From assembly GCA_016789885.1 (NCBI GenBank), contig JAEUPZ010000014.1, positions 1-64,000 of the forward strand: 64,000 nucleotides of DNA, read 5' to 3'. This DNA comes from Chromatiales bacterium. GTDB taxonomy: Bacteria > Pseudomonadota > Gammaproteobacteria > Steroidobacterales > GCA-2729495. The translations under genes and the position numbers were made by a program. Under the pieces are notes generated by a model. It was not told where the DNA came from. It worked only from the letters and a program-made list of their open reading frames with translations, and ran no database searches. Shown one piece after another: positions 1 to 10,494 of the stretch (position 1 is the stretch's first letter; every line of letters starts with the position of its first letter).

Positions 1-1383
<1,383 letters not shown>

Positions 1384-1428
1384 GCCGTGCTGGCATCCCA
1401 TCAATCCATGACTGACGGAACCGAGACC

Positions 1429-2733
1429 ATGAAGAAGCCCGACGTTGCCGCCGAAGCCGAAGCCCTCCGCCGCGAGTGGCAGGACAGCAGCCGCTGGTCC
1501 GGCATCACCCGTCCCTACAGCGCCGAAGACGTCGTCCGCCTGCGCGGCTCGGTCCATGTCGAGCACTCCCTGGCCCGCCACGGTGCCGAGAAGTTCTGGC
1601 GCCTGCTCCACGCCGAGAAGGTGGTGTCGGCGCTCGGTTGCGTCACCGGCAACCAGGCCATCGAGGCGGTGCAGGCCGGCCTCAAGGCCATCTACTGCTC
1701 GGGCTGGCAGGTGGCCGGCGATGGCAATTCGCTGGGCGAGGTCTACCCCGACCAGAGCCTGTACCCCGTGGACTCGGTGCCGAAGATGGTCGAGCGCATC
1801 AACAACGCGCTGCTGCGCACCGACCAGATCCACCACATGCAGGGCGACCACTCGATCGAGTGGCTCGCGCCGATCATCGCCGACGCCGAGGCCGGCTTCG
1901 GCGGCAACCTGAACGCCTTCGAGCTGACCAAGTACATGATCAAGGCGGGTGCTGCGGCGGTGCACTTCGAGGACCAGCTGTCCTCGGCGAAGAAGTGCGG
2001 CCACATGGGCGGCAAGGTCCTGGTCTCGACCCAGGACGCCGTCCAGAAGCTGGTGGCTGCGCGGCTGGCGGCCGACGTGGCCGGCGTGCCGATGGTCCTG
2101 ATCGCCCGTACCGACGCGAACGCCGGGGCGCTGCTGCAGTCGGACCACGACCCGCGGGACCGGCGGTTCCTCACGGGCAAGCGCACCGAGGAAGGCTTCT
2201 TCCACGTCAACGCGGGCATCGACCAGGCCATCGACCGGGGCCTCTCCTACTCGCCCTACGCCGACCTGCTCTGGTGCGAGACGGCCAAGCCCGACCTGAA
2301 GGAGGCCCGGAAGTTCGCCGAGGCCATCCACGCGAAGTTCCCGGGCAAGCTGCTGTCGTACAACTGCTCGCCCTCCTTCAACTGGAAGGCCAACCTCGGC
2401 GAGGCGGAGCTCCGGCGCTTCCGTGAGGCCCTGGCCGAGATGGGCTACCGCTACCAGTTCATCACGCTGGCCGGCTGGCACGCGCTGAACCTGTCGATGT
2501 TCGAGCTGTCGCGCGCCTACCGCCAGGACGGCATGTTCGCCTACTCGGAGCTGCAGCAGCGCGAGTTTGCCCACGAGGCCAACGGCTTCCGCGCCGCCAA
2601 GCACCAGGCCTTCGTCGGCACGGGCTACTTCGACGCCGTGCAGATGGTGATCTCCGGCGGCAGTGCGTCGACGACGGCGCTCGGTGGCAGCACCGAGGAA
2701 GAGCAGTTCGGCGCGGCCGCCGGCGGCCACTGA
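1429..2733 (+). CDS. aceA: isocitrate lyase
   Basis: It cleaves isocitrate into glyoxylate and succinate, the branch-point step of the glyoxylate bypass. The 434-residue product carries the signature [11 protein letters not shown] with the active-site Cys, the [13 protein letters not shown] substrate loop and the N-terminal [19 protein letters not shown] typical of AceA. I chose the ATG at 1429 ([11 protein letters not shown]) because it matches the usual family N-terminus; in-frame starts at 1387 (GTG) and 1408 (ATG) would add up to 14 residues. It sits between malate synthase and aceK, consistent with co-transcription. Confidence 0.96.
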   Translation: MKKPDVAAEAEALRREWQDSSRWSGITRPYSAEDVVRLRGSVHVEHSLARHGAEKFWRLLHAEKVVSALGCVTGNQAIEAVQAGLKAIYCSGWQVAGDGNSLGEVYPDQSLYPVDSVPKMVERINNALLRTDQIHHMQGDHSIEWLAPIIADAEAGFGGNLNAFELTKYMIKAGAAAVHFEDQLSSAKKCGHMGGKVLVSTQDAVQKLVAARLAADVAGVPMVLIARTDANAGALLQSDHDPRDRRFLTGKRTEEGFFHVNAGIDQAIDRGLSYSPYADLLWCETAKPDLKEARKFAEAIHAKFPGKLLSYNCSPSFNWKANLGEAELRRFREALAEMGYRYQFITLAGWHALNLSMFELSRAYRQDGMFAYSELQQREFAHEANGFRAAKHQAFVGTGYFDAVQMVISGGSASTTALGGSTEEEQFGAAAGGH

Positions 2734-2752
2734 GCCACGGCGGCGGTGGGCG

Positions 2753-4480
2753 ATGGACGGTCGCGAATCCGTGGACGGCGCCCTCGTCGCGCGCACGGCC
2801 GAGGCCATCCTCGCCGCCTTCCGTGACTACAACGACGAGTTCGCCCGCATCACGCGCCGGGCCGCCCGGCGCTTCGCCGAACGCGAGTGGGGCCTCGGCC
2901 GGCGCGACGCCGTGGAGCGCATCGAGCTCTACGACCGCCGCGTCGAGGGCCTGCTGGCGAACCTGGTCGGGCGCATGGGCCGCTGGATCGCCGACGAGGC
3001 CACGTGGTCGGCGGTCCGGGGCTGCTACGGTGAGCTCATCCGCGACTGCGCCGACCGGGAATTCCACCAGACGTTCTTCAACTCGCTGACGCGCAAGGTC
3101 TTCGCGACCGAGGGCGTCAACGCCGGCGTCGAATTCGACGCCCTCGAGTGCGCCCCGCAGCTGACCGGCGGCCTCGCGCCCTTCCGCAGTTACGCCGGCA
3201 CCGACCCGGCGGACCTGGCGACGCGCATCCTCGCGCAGTTCCCCCATTGCCGCGGCGAGGGCGAGCCCCTGGCCGGCAACGCGGCGGGCGTCGCCCGGGT
3301 GGCCGCCGCGCTCAACATGAGCGCCGAGTCGCCGCTGGTGGTGGAGATGCTCGAGCCCGTGTTCTACCGGGGCACCCGGGCGTTCCTCGTGGGCCGCGTC
3401 GTCCGGGCGGAGCGCACGACGGGGCTCGTGATCGCGTTCCGCAACGACGAGGCGGGACCGGCCGTCGATGCGGTCATCACCGCCGACCCGGCCATCCGCA
3501 ACCTGTTCGGCTTCGCCCGCTCGTACTTCCACGTCGACCTGGACCCCGTGGGGCCCGTCGTAGAGTTCCTGCGCACGCTCATGCCGCGCAAGTCGCTGGC
3601 CGAGCTCTATACGGTGCTGGGGCGCGCGAAGCAGGGCAAGACCGAGCGCTACCGCAGCCTGTACGCCCACCTGGCCTCGTCCGACGACCGCTTCGTCCAC
3701 GCGGAAGGGCAGCGGGGCATGGTCATGCTGGTCTTCACGCTGGGCTCCTACGACAGCGTCTTCAAGGTGATCCGCGACCGCTTCCCGTTCCCGAAGACCA
3801 CGTCGCGGCCCGAGGTCGAGGATCGCTACCTCTTCGTCTTCGAGCACGACCGCGTGGGGCGGCTCGTCGACGCCCAGGAGTTCCGCCGGCTGCGCTTCCC
3901 GCGGTCGCGGTTCGCGCCCGAGCTGCTCGACGAACTGCTGCGGGAGTGCGCGGAGACGTGCCGGCTCGAGGGCGACGACCTGATCATCGGCCACTGCTAC
4001 ATCGAGCGGCGACTGAAGCCCCTCGACGTCTACCTGCAGACGGTTGAGCCCGCGGCGGCGCGCGCCGCGATCCGGGACTACGGCCGTGCGATCCGGGAGC
4101 TCGCCATGAGCAACATCTTTCCCGGTGACCTGCTGCTGAAGAACTTCGGCGTTTCGCGCAACGGCCGGGTGATCTTCTACGACTACGACGAGCTGTGCCT
4201 GGTCACCGACTGCGCGTACCGCGACCTGCCCCAGGCCCGCTTCGACGAGGACGAGACCCGGGGCGAGCCCTGGTTCTACGTGGGCCCCAACGACGTCTTC
4301 CCCGAGCAGTTCCTCGATTTCCTCGGTTTGCGGGGCGAGCTCCGCGAGGAATTCCTCGCCCATCACGCCGACCTGCTGACGGCGGACTACTGGCGCGAGC
4401 TCAAGGCGGCCCACCAGGCCGAGCGCTGGCTCGAGGTGCTGCCTTACGCCCGCGAGACCGGCGAGGCTGCTGCCGCCTGA
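2753..4480 (+). CDS. aceK: isocitrate dehydrogenase kinase/phosphatase
   Basis: This bifunctional enzyme phosphorylates and dephosphorylates isocitrate dehydrogenase, setting the split of isocitrate between the TCA cycle and the glyoxylate bypass. The 575-residue length is close to the usual figure. An N-terminal regulatory half is followed by the kinase fold, with the glycine-rich ATP loop GQRGMVMLVFTLGSYDSVFK at about residue 320 and the later FYDYDELCLVTDC segment. The ATG at 2753 follows a GGTGGG ribosome site and lies 19 bp after aceA; an upstream in-frame extension would only translate the overlap with aceA. Its presence in aceBAK order supports a gamma/betaproteobacterial host. Confidence 0.95.
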   Translation: MDGRESVDGALVARTAEAILAAFRDYNDEFARITRRAARRFAEREWGLGRRDAVERIELYDRRVEGLLANLVGRMGRWIADEATWSAVRGCYGELIRDCADREFHQTFFNSLTRKVFATEGVNAGVEFDALECAPQLTGGLAPFRSYAGTDPADLATRILAQFPHCRGEGEPLAGNAAGVARVAAALNMSAESPLVVEMLEPVFYRGTRAFLVGRVVRAERTTGLVIAFRNDEAGPAVDAVITADPAIRNLFGFARSYFHVDLDPVGPVVEFLRTLMPRKSLAELYTVLGRAKQGKTERYRSLYAHLASSDDRFVHAEGQRGMVMLVFTLGSYDSVFKVIRDRFPFPKTTSRPEVEDRYLFVFEHDRVGRLVDAQEFRRLRFPRSRFAPELLDELLRECAETCRLEGDDLIIGHCYIERRLKPLDVYLQTVEPAAARAAIRDYGRAIRELAMSNIFPGDLLLKNFGVSRNGRVIFYDYDELCLVTDCAYRDLPQARFDEDETRGEPWFYVGPNDVFPEQFLDFLGLRGELREEFLAHHADLLTADYWRELKAAHQAERWLEVLPYARETGEAAAA

Positions 4481-4484
4481 CGTG

Positions 4485-4508
4485 CGGGCCGGCGCGCCCG
4501 CCGGCCCG
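4485..4508 (+). terminator. GC-rich hairpin after aceK
   Basis: A perfect 10-bp inverted repeat (CGGGCCGGCG, 4-base loop, CGCCGGCCCG) begins 5 bp after the aceK stop. There is no T-tract, so it may attenuate or stabilise the aceBAK message rather than act as a full intrinsic terminator. Confidence 0.4.
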
Positions 4509-4642
4509 TCCTGCGGACGCCGCGCACCCCGGCGGCCCGTTCCCGCGGGGCGACAGGGCAGGGGATGGCGTATCCTTTGCCGCCCGCCGGGGCGGTGCCA
4601 CCGCCAGCCGGCGCCGGCACCCCCGTAGAACCGGAGAGCCCC

Positions 4643-5848
4643 GTGGCAGCGTTTCCCCGTGACCGGCTGATCCTGCTGGTCGGCCTCATCACCTATGGCA
4701 TGGGCCAGTCCCTGCTGTTCGTCAGTTTCGCCCCGCTGGCCCGGGACCTCGGCCTCGAGGAGTGGAAGCTCGGCCTCATCATCGCCGCATCGAACATGGC
4801 CCTTGCCTTCTCGGCGCCCTTCTGGGGCCGGGCCAGCCAGACCATGGGGCGCAAGCGCGTCTACCTGATCGGCCTCATCGGCTACGCCATCGGCTACGGC
4901 GCCCTGGCCGTGGCCATCCAGGCCGGCATCGCCGGCCTCGTCGCCGCACTGCCCCTCTTCGCGCTGCTGCTGGCGCTGCGCCTCGCCTACGGCACCTTCG
5001 TCGGCGGCATCAATCCGGCGGCCACGGCCTACATCGCCGATACGACGGACGAGCAGTCGCGCTCCTCCGGCATGGCGCTGGTGTCCATGTCCGGCGGCCT
5101 CGGCACCATCATCGGCCCGGCCTTCGGCTGGGCGCTGGCCGTGGTCAGCCCGGTGTTCCCGATGTTCGCCGCGGCCGGCCTCGCCCTGGCCGCTGCCGTC
5201 TGGACCGTGCGGGCCCTGCCCGAACCGCCGCGCCGCGCGGCCGCGCCCCATGGCAGCGGCAACCTGAGCGCCCTCGACGGCCGCATCGTGCCGTACCTGC
5301 TGGGCTGGGTCGTGGTCTTCGGCGTCTTCACCGGCGTGCAGACCGTGACGGTGGCCTTCATCGCCGACCGATTCGGCGTCACCGACTCGGGCGAGGCGGG
5401 CCGCACCATGGCGCTGGCAATGCTGTCGATGGCCTTCGTAACCGTGTTCGTGCAGGCCGTCGTGCTGCAGAAGTGGAAGGCGCCGCCGGGGACCATGCTG
5501 AGGACCGGGTTCTCGGTCATGGCTGCGGCCCTGCTGCTGCTGGCCCTGGCGCCGGGCCTCTGGGCGCTCTACCTAGGCTACGGCCTCTTTGGCCTCAGCT
5601 TCGGCTTCACCGCGCCCGGGCTCAACGCCGCGGGCTCGCTCAGCGTGCGGCCCGAGGAGCAGGGGGCCGTGGCGGGCCTGCTGTCGGCGGCGCCCACGGT
5701 GGGCATGATCTTCGGGCCACTGCTCTGCGGAATCGTCTACTCGGCGGCGCCGAATGCGCCGATGCTTGGGGGCGCGCTGCTGACAGTGGCGCTGATCGTC
5801 TGGTTCCTGTTCGTGAAGGTGCCCGACCCGCGGCCGGCCGCGGCCTGA
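4643..5848 (+). CDS. MFS transporter
   Basis: This is a major facilitator superfamily transporter of the inner membrane, about 401 residues, with some 12 hydrophobic segments. The loop between the second and third segments, GRASQTMGRKRVYLIG, matches the MFS motif A that follows helix 2. The GTG at 4643 follows GGAGAG at 4633-4638 and starts just before the first helix. An ATG at 4565 is also in frame, but it would add a proline-rich 26-residue leader that contains a -10-like TATCCT, so I prefer the shorter form. Substrate is unknown; the position behind aceBAK could suggest an organic acid or drug, but nothing in the sequence decides this. Confidence 0.85.
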   Translation: MAAFPRDRLILLVGLITYGMGQSLLFVSFAPLARDLGLEEWKLGLIIAASNMALAFSAPFWGRASQTMGRKRVYLIGLIGYAIGYGALAVAIQAGIAGLVAALPLFALLLALRLAYGTFVGGINPAATAYIADTTDEQSRSSGMALVSMSGGLGTIIGPAFGWALAVVSPVFPMFAAAGLALAAAVWTVRALPEPPRRAAAPHGSGNLSALDGRIVPYLLGWVVVFGVFTGVQTVTVAFIADRFGVTDSGEAGRTMALAMLSMAFVTVFVQAVVLQKWKAPPGTMLRTGFSVMAAALLLLALAPGLWALYLGYGLFGLSFGFTAPGLNAAGSLSVRPEEQGAVAGLLSAAPTVGMIFGPLLCGIVYSAAPNAPMLGGALLTVALIVWFLFVKVPDPRPAAA

Positions 5849-5860
5849 GCAGCGCCGGCC

Positions 5861-6697
5861 TCACGCTTCCGCCTGCTCCAGGGCCAGGAAGAACTGCGCG
5901 AACAGGAATGCGTTGTCGCCCCGGGCGGTGAAGAGCCAGCCCTCGCCCGTCGCCTCGACCTGGGGTTCCGAATGGGCGGCGCAACCGGCCTCGAAGGCCG
6001 CGATCTGCTGCAGGGCCTTGCCGATGCGGGCGTCCTGCTCCGGGATGAGGACCGAGTAGCCGTCGGGCTCGCGCCACAGGTGGATGTGGTGGCCGCGCAG
6101 CACGTCCAGCACCTCGCGCCGGTCCCAGCTGCCCAGGCCGCAGCCCATGCGGTTCATCAGCGAGCGGAGCGAGGCCGCCTCGTCCCGCGCGGAGCCGTGG
6201 TGCCCGCAGACGTGTTCGACGAGCCGGTGGTACAGCCGCCGGGCGCCGTCCGCCTCGGGCAGCTGGTCCGACATCTCGCGCAGGAACGCCTCGAGCTCGT
6301 GGCGCAGGACGAGCAGCTCGGTGAGCCGGCGCTCGATCTCGACGAAACGCTCCTCGGCGATCCGGGCCACGCCACCGCCGCGGGGCGCGGTGGTGCTGCC
6401 GTCGCCGGCGGCGAGGAACTGGCGGATGTCGTCCAGGGAGAAGCCCAGCCGCTTCGCCCGGTTGATGAAGAGCAGCGTGCGCTCGGCCTCGGCGCCATAG
6501 AGGCGGTAGCCGGCGGCGCTGCGCCGGACCGGTTTCAGCAGGCCTTCCTTCTCGTAGTAGCGCAGCACCGACGTGGCGATCCGGGCCCGGCGCGCCAGGG
6601 CCCCGATGCTGAACTCCCGGGGCCGTGCTGCACCGCTGGATGAATCCGCCGCGCTGCCCCGGGTCGAAGCGGGCCGCCGTGGGGCCGATCGTTCCAT
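5861..6697 (-). CDS. MerR-family transcriptional regulator
   Basis: This 278-residue regulator has the MerR winged-helix domain at about residues 28-98 (FSIGALARRARIATSVLRYY ... GYRLYGAE), then a dimerisation helix and a long C-terminal ligand domain. That domain contains scattered Cys/His (HVCGHH, GCGLGS, GCAAH) but no clear CxxC metal site or a TipA-type domain I can name. I chose the ATG at 6697; upstream in-frame starts would run through the divergent promoter. The gene faces away from a two-gene ABC exporter, and a MerR-type dyad lies 6 bp from its start codon, so it very likely controls the exporter and perhaps itself. Effector unknown. Confidence 0.88.
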   Translation of the reverse strand: MERSAPRRPASTRGSAADSSSGAARPREFSIGALARRARIATSVLRYYEKEGLLKPVRRSAAGYRLYGAEAERTLLFINRAKRLGFSLDDIRQFLAAGDGSTTAPRGGGVARIAEERFVEIERRLTELLVLRHELEAFLREMSDQLPEADGARRLYHRLVEHVCGHHGSARDEAASLRSLMNRMGCGLGSWDRREVLDVLRGHHIHLWREPDGYSVLIPEQDARIGKALQQIAAFEAGCAAHSEPQVEATGEGWLFTARGDNAFLFAQFFLALEQAEA

Positions 6698-6700
6698 GTC

Positions 6701-6732
6701 TTGACCTTGAACTTGCGTTGAAGGTCTATCGT
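6701..6732 (+). promoter_or_regulatory. MerR-type operator within an extended-spacer promoter
   Basis: TTGACC (6701-6706) and TATCGT (6727-6732) are separated by 20 bp, longer than the usual 17 and typical of promoters that MerR proteins remodel. An inverted repeat fills the spacer: ACCTTGAAC at 6704-6712 and GTTGAAGGT at 6717-6725, matching at 8 of 9 positions. It points toward the ABC exporter genes starting at 6777. Confidence 0.75.
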
Positions 6733-6776
6733 AGCGCATAAGGGGGTGACGGCCGTCCGGCCCCGGGGAGACTGCC

Positions 6777-8534
6777 ATGCTCGGAATCGACAAGCGCCTC
6801 ATCGTCCCGGAAACCAGCCGCTGGATCACGGCCGGCGTCGTCACCGGCGTTGGCAACGTGCTGCTGAGCCTCGCGCTCTACGCGACGCTCGGCCTCGCCA
6901 TCGACGGGCTGCTGCGCGGCGAGCCCGTGTTCGAGCGCTTCTTTCCGTGGCTCGTGGCCCTGCTGGCCGCGAAGCTCTTTGCCGGCTGGTTCTTCCGCTA
7001 CGCCCAGTACCGCGCGTCATCGCAGACGAAGCTGACGATCCGCGACTCGGTCTACGCCCACGCCCTGCGCATGGGCCCGGCCGTCCTGGACCGCAAGCGC
7101 ACCGGGGAGCTCGTCAACATCGCCGTCGACGGCATGGACTGGATCGAGCTCTTCTACGGGGTCTACTTCGTCCAGTTCATCGTCGGCATGGCGACGCCGA
7201 TCATTCTGTGCGTCTACATCGGGCTCGTCGACTGGGTCGTCGGCCTGTCGCTGATCGTTGCCATCCCGCTGACGCCGCTGTTCCTCGGCGTGCTGTCGCG
7301 GCAGTTCCGCAAGGTCAGCGAGAAGTACGCCGACGTCAACAACCAGCAGAGCGCCGCCTTCCTCGATGCCCTGCAGGGCATGACGACGCTGAAGATGTTC
7401 AATCTCGGTACGAAGCGCGGCGAGGCCATGTACGCTGCCAACGAGCAGCAGCGGGTCGTCACGATGAAGCTGCTGTTCGTCAACCAGATCATGATCCTGC
7501 TGGTGGACTTCGGCTTCGCCCTGGGCACGACGCTGGTCCTCACCGTCGTCGCGCTGCTGCGCCTCGACGCAGGCCTGCTGACGGCGGGGCAGGTCGTCGC
7601 GCTGGTGCTGGCCAGCGCCGAGTTCTCGAAGCCCCTGGCCCTGATCGGCCAGTTCTTCTTCGCCGGCGCCATCGGCCGCGAGTTCGCGAAGAAGATCATC
7701 GCCTTCATCTCCGAGAAGCCGGGCGTTGCCGATCCCGAGGGGGCCGCGTCCCCGGCGGGGCCTATCCGCGGAGCCCTGTCGTTCAAGGACGTCAGCTTCA
7801 GCTACCCGGGGGCCGCGAAGCCCGCCGTCGCCGCCTTCTCCCTCGACATCCGGCCGGGCGAGACGGTCGCCCTGATCGGCCACAGCGGTTCCGGCAAGAC
7901 CACCGTGGCGAACCTGGTGCTGCGCACGCTGGCCCCGTCGGCCGGCGAGATCGCCATCGACGGCCATGCCGCGAGCCGGGTACCGCTCGACTGGGTACGG
8001 GCGCAGATCGCGCTGGTGCCCCAGGATCCTTACCTCTTCTACGGGACGATTGCCGACAACCTGCGGCTCGCGAAGCCGGATGCCACCGACGCCGAGCTGT
8101 GGGCAGCCGCCGAGGCGGCCAACATCGCCGACTTCATCCGCCGGAGCCCCGCCGGGCTCGACACGCTGGTGGGCGAGCGGGGCACGTCACTCTCCGGCGG
8201 CCAGATCCAGCGTCTCGCCATCGCGCGGGCGTTGCTGAAGGCCGCCCCGATCATCGTCCTCGACGAGCCGACGTCGCAGATCGACCTCGAGACCGAGTCG
8301 GTGATCCATGAGGCCCTCGAGCGGCTGACGAAGGATCGCACGGTCATCCTCATCGCCCACCGGCTGAAGACGGTGCAGTCGGCCGACCGCATCGTCGTCA
8401 TGGACGCCGGGCGCATCGTCGAGCAGGGCCCGCCGGCCGACCTGGCGGCGCGCGGTGGCGTCTACGCCCGTATGGTCGGCACGACCCGGGCCATGGAGCA
8501 GGGGCGGCTCGCCGCCGCCGGAGGTGCCGCATGA
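6777..8534 (+). CDS. ABC transporter, fused permease/ATPase, subunit 1 (CydD-like)
   Basis: This half-transporter of 585 residues has an N-terminal six-helix exporter domain (about residues 20-310) and a C-terminal ATPase. It shows Walker A GHSGSGKTT, signature LSGGQ, Walker B IIVLDEPTS with the catalytic Glu intact, and the H-loop IAHR. The stop overlaps the next gene's start (ATGA), so the two half-transporters are translated together and presumably form a heterodimer. The overall form resembles CydD/CydC-type and drug/peptide exporters. Control by the divergent MerR protein is inferred from the shared intergenic operator. Substrate unknown; no cydAB genes are nearby, so a cytochrome bd role is not supported. 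Confidence 0.85.
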   Translation: MLGIDKRLIVPETSRWITAGVVTGVGNVLLSLALYATLGLAIDGLLRGEPVFERFFPWLVALLAAKLFAGWFFRYAQYRASSQTKLTIRDSVYAHALRMGPAVLDRKRTGELVNIAVDGMDWIELFYGVYFVQFIVGMATPIILCVYIGLVDWVVGLSLIVAIPLTPLFLGVLSRQFRKVSEKYADVNNQQSAAFLDALQGMTTLKMFNLGTKRGEAMYAANEQQRVVTMKLLFVNQIMILLVDFGFALGTTLVLTVVALLRLDAGLLTAGQVVALVLASAEFSKPLALIGQFFFAGAIGREFAKKIIAFISEKPGVADPEGAASPAGPIRGALSFKDVSFSYPGAAKPAVAAFSLDIRPGETVALIGHSGSGKTTVANLVLRTLAPSAGEIAIDGHAASRVPLDWVRAQIALVPQDPYLFYGTIADNLRLAKPDATDAELWAAAEAANIADFIRRSPAGLDTLVGERGTSLSGGQIQRLAIARALLKAAPIIVLDEPTSQIDLETESVIHEALERLTKDRTVILIAHRLKTVQSADRIVVMDAGRIVEQGPPADLAARGGVYARMVGTTRAMEQGRLAAAGGAA

Positions 8535-10327
8535 GCACGGCCGTGAACGAGACCCCGAAGTCCCACTGGCAGACCATGTTCCGGCTGCTGGATTTCATGA
8601 AGCCGCTGAACGGCGTCATGGCCCTGTCGGTGTCGTGCCGCATCGGCAAGCTGTGGGGCGCGACGCTGCTGATCGCGGTGGCCGTCATGGCAGTGGCCGC
8701 CTTCGTGCAGGAGCCGTCGACGGCGACACTGTGGCGCTGGAGTGGCTGGCTCGTGCTCGGCGCCTTCGGCCTCGGGCTGATGCACTACATCGAGCAGTTC
8801 ACCGGTCACTACGTCGCCTTCCGTCTGCTGGCCATGCTGCGCAACGAGTTCTACCGGCGCATGGAGCCGCTGGCTCCGGCGGGCATGGGCGCGCTCCGCA
8901 CCGGCGACGCCATCTCGCGCGTCATCAACGACTGCGAGCGCGTCGAGCCGTTCTACGCCCACACCATCGCGCCGGCCATCGCCGCCGTCGTCGTGCCGGT
9001 GTCGCTGCTGGGGTGGCTCTTCGCCATCCACCCGGCCTTCGGCTGGACCCTGCTGCCGTTCATGCTGTTCATGGTGTTCGTGCTGCCGGCCGTGGTCGTC
9101 CAGCTCGGTGGCAGCGGTGACGCCGAGTGGCGGCGCATCCAGGGCGAGGTGAACGCCTTCCTCACCGACAGCCTGCAGGGCCTGCGCGACACGCTGGCCT
9201 TCGGGGCTGGCGAGCGCCGCAGGCAGGAGGCCTGGCGCCTCGGCGAGCTCCTTGGCCGCGGCCAGGAGCAGCTGACCCGGGCCGACGCCGTCCAGCGCGG
9301 CGTCTCCGAGTTCGTCATCGCCGCGGCGGCCGTGGCCATGCTCTGGGTGGGGCAGGGGCTCGTGCAGTCCGGCGCCATCGACCCGCTGCGCGACCTCGGC
9401 GTCGTCCTCGCGATCACGGTGACGAGCTTCGCTGCCGTCCAGGGCCTCGTGAACGTCATCAACGACTACCGGGTCTCCATCGTCTGCGCCGACCGCATCT
9501 TCGAGCTGATGGACCAGGAGCCTGCCGTCAGGGACACCGGCAAGCCCCGCGTGGCTGCCGTCACGCCCGCGCTCAGCTTCGACAACGTGCGCTTCGGCTA
9601 CCAGCCCGGCACCGAGATCCTGCGGGGGGTCAGCTTCGACCTGGCCACGGGCGAGAACGTGGCGCTGGTAGGCACCAGCGGCGCCGGCAAGTCCACCATC
9701 GTCAACCTGCTGCTGCGCTTCTGGGACGCCACTGGCGGCGACATCCGCATCGGTGGCCGGTCGCTGCGCGACCTCCCCCTGGAGCAGGTGCGCGACCTCG
9801 TGGCCGTCGTCTCCCAGCGCAACTACACCTTCAACACGACCATCGGCGACAACATCCGCATGGGCAAGCCCGCCGCCACCCAGGCCGAGGTTGACGACGC
9901 GGCTCGCCGCGCCAACCTCAAGGCCTGGATCGATTCGCTGCCGGAAGGCTATGACACGCCCGTCGGCGAGATGGGCGCAAAGATCTCCGGTGGCCAGCGG
10001 CAGCGCATCGCCATCGCCCGGGCGCTGCTCAAGAACGCCCCGATCCTGGTCCTCGACGAGGCGACCTCGAACCTCGACGTCGAGACGGAGCGCGAGGTCA
10101 ACGCCGCGATCCGCGAACTGCAGGCCGGCCGCACGACGCTGACCATCGCGCACCGCCTGTCGACGGTGCAGAGCGCCGACCGCATCCTCGTCCTCGAGCA
10201 GGGCCGTGTCGTCGAGCAGGGCCGCCATGCCCAGCTGCTGGCGAAGGGCGGCGTCTACGCCCGCATCTTCGAGCTGCAGCAGGACGAGGTGGACGCGCTG
10301 CTCGACTCGGGGGCCGCGCCGGCCTGA
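8531..10327 (+). CDS. ABC transporter, fused permease/ATPase, subunit 2 (CydC-like)
   Basis: This second half-transporter (598 residues) has a membrane domain at about residues 30-300 and an ATPase with Walker A GTSGAGKST, signature ISGGQRQR, Walker B ILVLDEATSN and H-loop IAHR. Both ATP sites of the presumed heterodimer look catalytically complete, unlike exporters with one degenerate site. Its ATG overlaps the stop of subunit 1. The N-terminus starts with a short cytoplasmic stretch (WQTMFRLLDFMKPL) before the first helix. Export of a small thiol, peptide or toxic compound is plausible, but the sequence does not identify the cargo. Confidence 0.85.
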   Translation: MSTAVNETPKSHWQTMFRLLDFMKPLNGVMALSVSCRIGKLWGATLLIAVAVMAVAAFVQEPSTATLWRWSGWLVLGAFGLGLMHYIEQFTGHYVAFRLLAMLRNEFYRRMEPLAPAGMGALRTGDAISRVINDCERVEPFYAHTIAPAIAAVVVPVSLLGWLFAIHPAFGWTLLPFMLFMVFVLPAVVVQLGGSGDAEWRRIQGEVNAFLTDSLQGLRDTLAFGAGERRRQEAWRLGELLGRGQEQLTRADAVQRGVSEFVIAAAAVAMLWVGQGLVQSGAIDPLRDLGVVLAITVTSFAAVQGLVNVINDYRVSIVCADRIFELMDQEPAVRDTGKPRVAAVTPALSFDNVRFGYQPGTEILRGVSFDLATGENVALVGTSGAGKSTIVNLLLRFWDATGGDIRIGGRSLRDLPLEQVRDLVAVVSQRNYTFNTTIGDNIRMGKPAATQAEVDDAARRANLKAWIDSLPEGYDTPVGEMGAKISGGQRQRIAIARALLKNAPILVLDEATSNLDVETEREVNAAIRELQAGRTTLTIAHRLSTVQSADRILVLEQGRVVEQGRHAQLLAKGGVYARIFELQQDEVDALLDSGAAPA

Positions 10328-10494
10328 GCGGCGGACGGACGGCAGTCTCCGATACTGCGGCCATCGGCCGGGTGCGGGCACGGTTGCCCGCCATACGTGG
10401 AAGTCCTGTTTCCCGACGGCCGCGCCAGCCGTATGAACGTAATCAGGGCGCGCGAGTGGCGCGCGCCTGTGTCGGGACATCAGAGGCGTGCATT

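Noticed and set aside
2462..5251. A 929-codon minus-strand open frame across aceA, aceK and the MFS gene
   Set aside because: Low-complexity, His/Arg/Gly-rich product with no motif; it mirrors codon periodicity of the real plus-strand genes, as expected in very GC-rich DNA.
6777..10327. Calling the two ABC genes cydD and cydC
   Set aside because: Domain form is similar, but there is no cytochrome bd operon and a dedicated MerR regulator controls them, so the names would overstate the function.
8462..10480. A 672-codon minus-strand open frame opposite the second ABC subunit
   Set aside because: Antisense shadow; the plus-strand frame carries Walker A, signature and Walker B motifs in order.
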